From the NCBI RefSeq assembly GCF_000143535.2, contig NC_037315.1, forward strand, positions 310,001-374,000: 64,000 bases of DNA. Direction: 5' to 3'. Both the position numbers and the translations under genes were made by a program. Below, one piece after another: positions 58,607-64,000 of this stretch (the stretch's first letter is position 1; the number at the start of each line of letters is the position of its first letter). The notes below the pieces were generated by a model. It saw only the letters and a program-made list of their open reading frames with translations, searched no databases and was not told the DNA's origin. This DNA is from Botrytis cinerea B05.10. Lineage: Eukaryota; Ascomycota; Leotiomycetes; Helotiales; Sclerotiniaceae.

Positions 58607-59067
58607 CTACTTCAAAACATTGACTGCCTCCACATTATTCCCGTCTATATCTGAGACAAACGCCGCATAGTACGACTGCCGACTCATTTCTTTTCAAATT
58701 CCCGGCGCTCCATTATCGCGTCCACCGATTTGTCTAGAATGTTGTCAGTTTTCCACAGTACAATTCTTCTACGAGTAATAAGAGAGAAAAAAGTATATCC
58801 AATGGAGATTGAGAAGTTATCTATATATCCAACTTACAGTGCAATTTCGCGAAACCGATCTACCGCTTCTCGATCTGTTTGTAAGTCATCAGCTGGCTGG
58901 CTTGCTTTACTTCCATGCTTGATATTCTTACCCGGGGCATCAAATGCAATATGTGTTGGTATTGGCGTTTGACCGTCAGACAATTTCTTCAGCCAAAAGT
59001 AAGGGTAATCACTATCGTAGTCGATGAGAGCGTCATTATTCGCGCAGATCGTTTCACTATAGCCCAC
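58607..59067 (-). pseudogene. VOC/glyoxalase-fold gene, 5'-truncated with nonsense codon
   Basis: Exon-like sequence from about 59067 to 58838 encodes VGYSETICANNDALIDYDSD, YPYFWLKKLSDG and PTHIAFDAPGKN. It is spliced by a GTAAGT donor (58837) and CTAG acceptor (58734) to GGRDNGAPGI. There an in-frame TGA (58696-58694) stops the frame. Beyond it the same frame continues with SRQSYYAAFVSDIDGNNVEA, the conserved metal-ligand end of the fold, to a natural stop at 58607. A CGA-to-TGA change would explain the TGA. The usual first 25 or so residues before VGYSE are not found upstream. Confidence 0.75.
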
Positions 59068-59596
59068 GGGTTTTAATTATTATATAAATATTTTCATTAT
59101 ATCTTGAAAAAAAAAAATTGTATGGAAAAGAGAGTGGTGTATATATACTGATATAGTGCACGCACTGATAAACTACGTTGTGAATCTCCACAATTTCCTT
59201 GTTTCCTTCGCTTAACTACACCGCCGACCTGGAGGTAAGCATCTGTAATTTGTCAGAATATTGTTAAGTTCGGGGAATATTGGTAAACCAAAGAACTCCG
59301 AAGTTGAGTTTGCTGATGTATAATTCGGGATATTTTGTAGTCCAGTTCGATTTCCCTGCAAGAATTGATAATCAATACGTCAAGTTGATGACTTTATACT
59401 ATAATTAAGTTATTAGACACTCACGAGCAGATATGTAAAAGACGAAAGATTTCCTGGTATCAAATTATTTTTGAATTACAATCAGAAAAATATAACTATT
59501 TTCCTCTGCACTACCTCACGATTCAATTCACAACATATCAAAAACGCCAACACATTCTACACAGACTTTCTTCCATCAAGTAGAAGTACCGTAGCA
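59068..59596. other. intergenic within the decaying block
   Basis: This 529-bp AT-rich stretch does not contain the missing 5' end of the VOC gene in a form I can recognise. Confidence 0.45.
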
Positions 59597-60069
59597 ATGC
59601 AGCCTATTACATCCGATCACGAACTCATCAGGAATACAATCGCAAATGTTGTAATTTCATTCGATACGAAAACCTTCGAGGAGCTTCGCGGTTCATTTAC
59701 AAAAGGCTGGTAGCGGATTATAAAGGTTCTCTTGGTCTCCTGGAAGGCATTGATGCTGTTATCCAGGAAGTGCAGAAAGCTATCGGAGATTTGGGCACTT
59801 TTCATACCTTGGGCACACAAGCAATCCGGCTCACTGGGAATGATACGGCTGAAGCTACCACGTATTGCTCGGCAACTCAATACAGAGACGGCAAGTCGTT
59901 CGTTACCGATGGCAAGTATTTCGATAAACTTGTGAAAGTGACCGAGGGAGGAACTGTGAAGTGGTTGATTGAATACCGATTGGCTACCATGATTGGCGTT
60001 CCGAGGGGTGATGTTTCTATATTGGTGGTGGATGATTTGAAGGAATCGGCAGACACTCTCACGGCGTGA
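59597..60069 (+). pseudogene. SnoaL-like (NTF2-fold) gene with a frameshift
   Basis: The ATG at 59597 opens QPITSDHELIRNTIANVV, DTKTFEELRGSFTKG, which runs into TAG at 59711. One reading step away, the next frame continues directly from about 59705: LVADYKGSLGLLEGIDAVI, then TFHTLGTQAIRLTGNDTAEA, TTYCSATQYRDGKSF, up to a stop at 60069. Together they give a full-length SnoaL_4-type domain. A single lost base near 59705 explains it. No intron can fit there. A sequencing or assembly error is the alternative. The family is often found in polyketide or aromatic-compound gene clusters. Confidence 0.72.
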
Positions 60070-60404
60070 GAGATTCGAGTCTATGAGCGGAGTGTTTGTT
60101 CGAACAGGTAAGGTTCCACTCTACCACAGGTGTTTGACCCTGGCTAACATCAAATTGAGATCACGAAACCAGTAGCTCATTTCAACCATTGAATTGTAGC
60201 AGATTTCGGGAAGCCAGAGGGAGAAACGGGGTCCTGGAATCAAATTGACTATAAATTTTATATGCGTTTGATCTCATCCTCTATATAACAATGAAAAGAT
60301 GATGCGTTGTCCCATGCATTTATATGATCACTGAATTAATGCCTTAAGCGATGGTGGGTCAAATTCTGTAGCATTGACTTTAGAGATGTTGGCATAGTAA
60401 ATTG
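60070..60404. other. short intergenic spacer
   Basis: These 335 bases lie between the converging SnoaL-like and regulator pseudogenes. Nothing was recognised. Confidence 0.45.
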
Positions 60405-61821
60405 TTAGACTATTGCTGGTGAGGTCCTACCGATTGATGCCATAATGAATCCAAACTCGACAAACTCCCCAAACCACTTCTCTGCTCTACTATTCAAAGT
60501 AGTACCGGGCAGGATATCTCCAATCTTGGCTTGAAGGTAAATCCGACCACTCCATCTCGAAAGCCAATGTGTGTATTTTGTGTTCCACTCTTGTTCAATG
60601 TTTGCTTGCAAAAGTACCTTCGGGGCCGGTGCAGACATAAGCCCAAGGTCTTAACAGTCGAAACATTGAATTTTGTGCAACACGATTTCGTCATCAGCAG
60701 CATAACTTTGGGGGGCTTTTGATGGAGAGAGAAGAATAATAGGATAAATCACGACAGCTTGTAAGAATGCTAAAAGCATCGCTTCGTCAAGTTCTTTGGG
60801 CTAATTTAGGTGACCAATCAGATGTTCTCGTAGAAAGATGTGTATCGAGATTTACTTGGTCGAGAATATGATTCAACTCTGAAACTATCGTCTTCCTTAC
60901 AATCTCTTCAGCCCCTATGCGTTGTCCATGCCACATCTTGACTAAGGTTGTGCAAGTCGCAAGTGGTTGGGGGAGTATATTCTCCTGACCAAAATGTGCA
61001 GTGTGGAATATTGGAGGTAGCTGAAATCCCTCAGCTAGCATCTGAGGCCAAGTACAACAGACACGGAATATGAGTTCCATGCTGTGATTCGCTAAAGCAA
61101 TCGAGTATGATTCTGGAGAAGGTTGCAGCGCAGTGAACGGATCGTGGTTGGGTCGACAAAGCTCAGAGATACCCCCATCTTCACAACCTAAGGATGACAG
61201 CCCTGGGTAATCCATATATTGCGGAGACAACAAATCAAGATCTTATGGTGGCATTGAAGACTAGGTTCCTACATCCGTGAAAAGGGTGTCGAAGAGACTA
61301 GGGTCAAAGATTGACTGTAATAGTTGTGGTCGAAATAGAGGTGAAATATTTGGAGACGCAGAGTCTATCGCAATCCTCTCACTCTCCGAAAGATCATGTC
61401 TCCCAATTGTAGGAGTGCTCGGCTCTTCAGAAATAGTGTATTGGCAGGGAATATTGCGTACATGATATCGTGAGCAAGCAGGTCGTTTCAAACTACATCT
61501 TGTTTTGTTTATAACACAATGACGACAAGCGTTACGCCTTCGTGACTGACTTTTATTACATTGATTTCTCAAACGGCGACTAAGCGATGAATCTGCGATG
61601 TTGCAAGATTTCAACGTCAACGCAAGCGGAGAGGGAAAGTCTCGTGACTTACGGTGGTTGAACAGGCAGCTCGGCTTTTCTTCTAGCTCCATATTTTCAT
61701 GGCGGAGATTGAATTGTACCTTGTGAAAGGCCGATTGATGTGAAGAAGGAGAATACGGATGGAATGCACGCGGTGGTCGCTTTACCAAATAGCTCGGAAT
61801 TCCGAGCTGCTTATGCGGCAA
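60405..61821 (-). pseudogene. Zn2Cys6 transcription-factor gene with three stops and a lost Cys
   Basis: One reading frame runs from about 61821 (possible start ATG 61695) to 60856. A 55-bp intron (60855-60801) leads to 60800-60405. The zinc cluster reads ACRHCVINKTRCSLKRPACS followed by Arg-Tyr, so the fifth Cys is Tyr (TAT at 61467-61465). In-frame stops occur at 61263-61261 (TAG), 61245-61243 (TAA) and 60653-60651 (TAA). Flanking sequence on both sides of each stop stays family-like (SMELIFRVCCTWPQMLAEGF, LATCTTLVKMWHGQRIGAE, then AMLLAFLQAVVIYP, and AEKWFGEFVEFGF). All four lesions fit C-to-T or G-to-A change at CpA/TpG sites. Confidence 0.8.
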
Positions 61822-62918
61822 AATAAGCCGGAAAACTAATATTCATCCAACTTTTTGCATTCTTGAGTCTTTTGTATATTTTTGGTGTGAAAATATTCGA
61901 CAATCAAGTTGTATCTATGCTGAATAATTTTACGGGCCAAGTATTCTTCAACGGAGAGTTCGGGTGGTTCCTTTGCAATATACAATGGTGAGGTTAAACG
62001 CTGAATGTTCTTTTTGGAGATGGCTCGGCTTCTTGCGATCACATGTTTTTAGTCAAATAGAGAAGCTCTTTTCTTAACAATAAAAAACCCGAGAATTAAG
62101 AGTAAGTATCTGTTCAAACAATGAGGACAGGACGAGAAATTACATTGCTAGCGCGTAGAGAAAACACGACTATCTCAGCGCGTTCTTTCAGCGTCGAACA
62201 AAAGTTTTCTGCCCATACAAACCTAGAAAGCGGTGGAGATTACTCTATTTGAGATCTTTCAACTTAAGCTTACTCTTGATAATTTATCAACCTAACTTCA
62301 CTACACGTTAGCAAAAGTTGGGTTCCATTCACGATCGATGCGATCGAACTAGGCGACAATTCGAACTCTAATTCTCTCGTGAGAAATGAGAAGATGCACC
62401 CGCCATATGGAAGCCAACACATCCACTTAGCCTCGTGGGTTCATGAATGATAGTTTCATTCCATGGAGGCTCATAGCTGCTACAGATCTCCAAGTGAAGA
62501 TCATTTTTCCCCTCCATGCGGTAGGGTTGCTTCGCGTCTACCATATTTGGCAAGTTTTGACTAAACAGGCACCTCCTTCAACGAATCCTTGCAATGATCT
62601 GGTTCCTGATTTGCATTCTGATAATGTGGCTCAACCTTTAAACGTTTGACACCAATCACGTTGCGTATAAAAACAACCACGCTGCAGAGTACCTGCAGGA
62701 CATATATTGATTCTTACGCAACTGCGCCCCAGAACCGATAGATGGAAGTTTGCTATTTCGAAAAATGGTTCTAGAAAAAAGCTAGAACTGGATACAAGTA
62801 CAAGTGAAGCACTCCCATGTAATCTATCTTTATTCCTTTATTCCTGATTCTTAACCATGCAATTCCTGTCAGTCCTTCGTTAAGACAATTTCATTGTCAT
62901 CATCATTAAATCGCCAAA
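61822..62918. other. intergenic, no supported gene
   Basis: This 1.1-kb stretch includes a minus-strand frame at 61836-62042 without an ATG start (ending HTKNIQKTQECKKLDEY) that looks somewhat protein-like but matches nothing I know. Confidence 0.45.
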
Positions 62919-63725
62919 ATGGTGTACCAAATCAGACCCTTGCATATATCAAGTGAGGCGCCAGAAGTTGTTCCCGCGGAACAATCTCCGTACTTAACCT
63001 CACCCGATAAATATTTCGTTCGTTCATACTCAGTGAGAAGAGCATCGAATCATCTAATATCACCACTAAGTAAACATTGTGATAATATTCCTCTCCAAGA
63101 AGTCACATTTCCACCCCCAAAAAGAGCATACGATCTTGCGCGTTATTCACCTCCGCCAAAGCAAAAGAAAAAAATTGGGCTGGTACCAATTGTTCTCATA
63201 GCTGTGGTGTCTTTCTTAATCGGCGGGGGCATTGGCGGTGGTATAGGAGGATGGGTTGGAAAGCATAACCCCTCGAGGTATTTCTGCATGCGACATTGAG
63301 AAAGGACAAAACTGATCATAAGTGTTTCCAGCAAGACCTCTAAATCCGAATCAACGGGAACCTTTTCAGGATGTGCTCCAACAGCCACTGAATTTGTAGA
63401 CTCGGCTGGCTGTCCCAACGTCAACAATACTACCTATACAACACCAGTACCGAGTGTAGAGTTTCGTATAGCTTGTGCTATCGACTTGACTTCTTCGCCA
63501 GGAGAAGATATCGAACTAACCAACGTCACTACTCCAACTCTGAATAATTGTTTGGAATCATGCGCACAATATAATAACGGACAATGCTTGGCAGCTACTT
63601 GGATACAATTTTCCCCAAATCATCCAGAGATGAACTCAAAGTGTTTCTTCAAAGCAAATTCAGGAGTCCGCATACCCATGAATTCTACGGGAACGATAGC
63701 CACGAGTGGGTTTCGGATTTCCTGA
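62919..63725 (+). CDS. single-pass membrane protein with PAN-like Cys-rich ectodomain
   Basis: Two exons (62919-63277 and 63332-63725) flank a 54-bp intron and encode about 250 residues. The N-terminal half is cytosolic and Pro/basic-rich, ending PPPKQKKKIG. One membrane helix follows (about 87-114: LVPIVLIAVVSFLIGGGIGG) with a Gly-rich GGGIGG packing motif. Basic residues before the helix predict the N-terminus inside. The outside part has paired Cys (GCAPTATEFVDSAGCPNVNN, then CAIDLTSSPGEDIELT, NNCLESCAQYNN, CLAATWIQFSPN, KCFFKANSGVR). That is the pattern of fungal PAN/apple-type carbohydrate- or protein-binding modules. The ligand is unknown. Confidence 0.83.
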
Positions 63726-64000
63726 CATGGGCTTAATACACGATATGAGTTCTTGGAATACTTGTTTTGTTCTAATTTGATAGCTCGAGCTGCTTGGAAA
63801 GCGCTCACGATTCGCTCGCTTGTTGTCAATGGATTTTGCATGGTTATGGCGTTTCTAAAACGGTGCATCATTTTCACGTTCTATACGACTAGATTTCAGC
63901 GGGATGTTTGGGGTATCTGAATATTTGTACATTCGCTCAAGAGATATGAAGAGATGATGGAGAATTTGCTTTGCTTGCGGGCAGTTTAATTTTTAATTGC

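Noticed and set aside
61244..61276. short intron that would remove the first two stops of the regulator pseudogene
   Set aside because: A GT..AG pair exists but the intron would be only about 31-33 bp, below the size seen in every other gene here, and the third stop would remain.

Overview
This is a nuclear segment of a filamentous ascomycete. Genes carry many short introns (about 47-70 bp) with GT..AG borders and CTAAC-type branch sites, and the gene content is fungal (AROM-derived repressor, Zn2Cys6 regulators, HET, DASH subunit, LysM, BTB). A 1.84-kb Tc1/mariner-pogo (Fot1-type) element with 48-bp terminal inverted repeats resembles Flipper of Botrytis cinerea as I remember it, so a Sclerotiniaceae (Botrytis-like) genome is the best guess. 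The species is an inference. All exon borders were read by eye from splice sites and frame.

Left (1-5 kb): an Asteroid/XPG-type nuclease-fold gene and a PRPP synthetase, divergent.

Quinate block (5.9-24.6 kb, perhaps to 26.3 kb): qutG (inositol-monophosphatase-like), qutB (quinate dehydrogenase), qutD (quinate permease), qutR (repressor built from the three C-terminal AROM domains), qutA (Zn2Cys6 activator), qutC (3-dehydroshikimate dehydratase), then a Gfo/Idh/MocA oxidoreductase and an alpha/beta-hydrolase esterase. QutD imports quinate, QutB makes 3-dehydroquinate and QutC makes protocatechuate. QutA and QutR switch the genes. The step between QutB and QutC, a catabolic type II 3-dehydroquinase (QutE), is not seen here.

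Middle (26-38 kb): a mostly empty 2.7-kb stretch, an orphan protein, a secreted berberine-bridge-type flavin oxidase, then housekeeping genes: lipoyl synthase, DASH subunit Spc19 and a fused siroheme synthase.

Accessory region (39-64 kb): a Ser/Thr-rich secreted protein, a retrotransposon-Gag-like gene with a 5-nt first coding exon, a BTB gene, a broken BTB gene, the AT-rich RIP-like transposon, a secreted LysM protein with an internal minisatellite, a GPI-type Cys-rich protein and a HET-domain gene. Next come three broken genes in a row (VOC/glyoxalase fold, SnoaL-like, Zn2Cys6 regulator), which look like a decaying small cluster. The last gene is a single-pass membrane protein with a Cys-rich PAN-like ectodomain.
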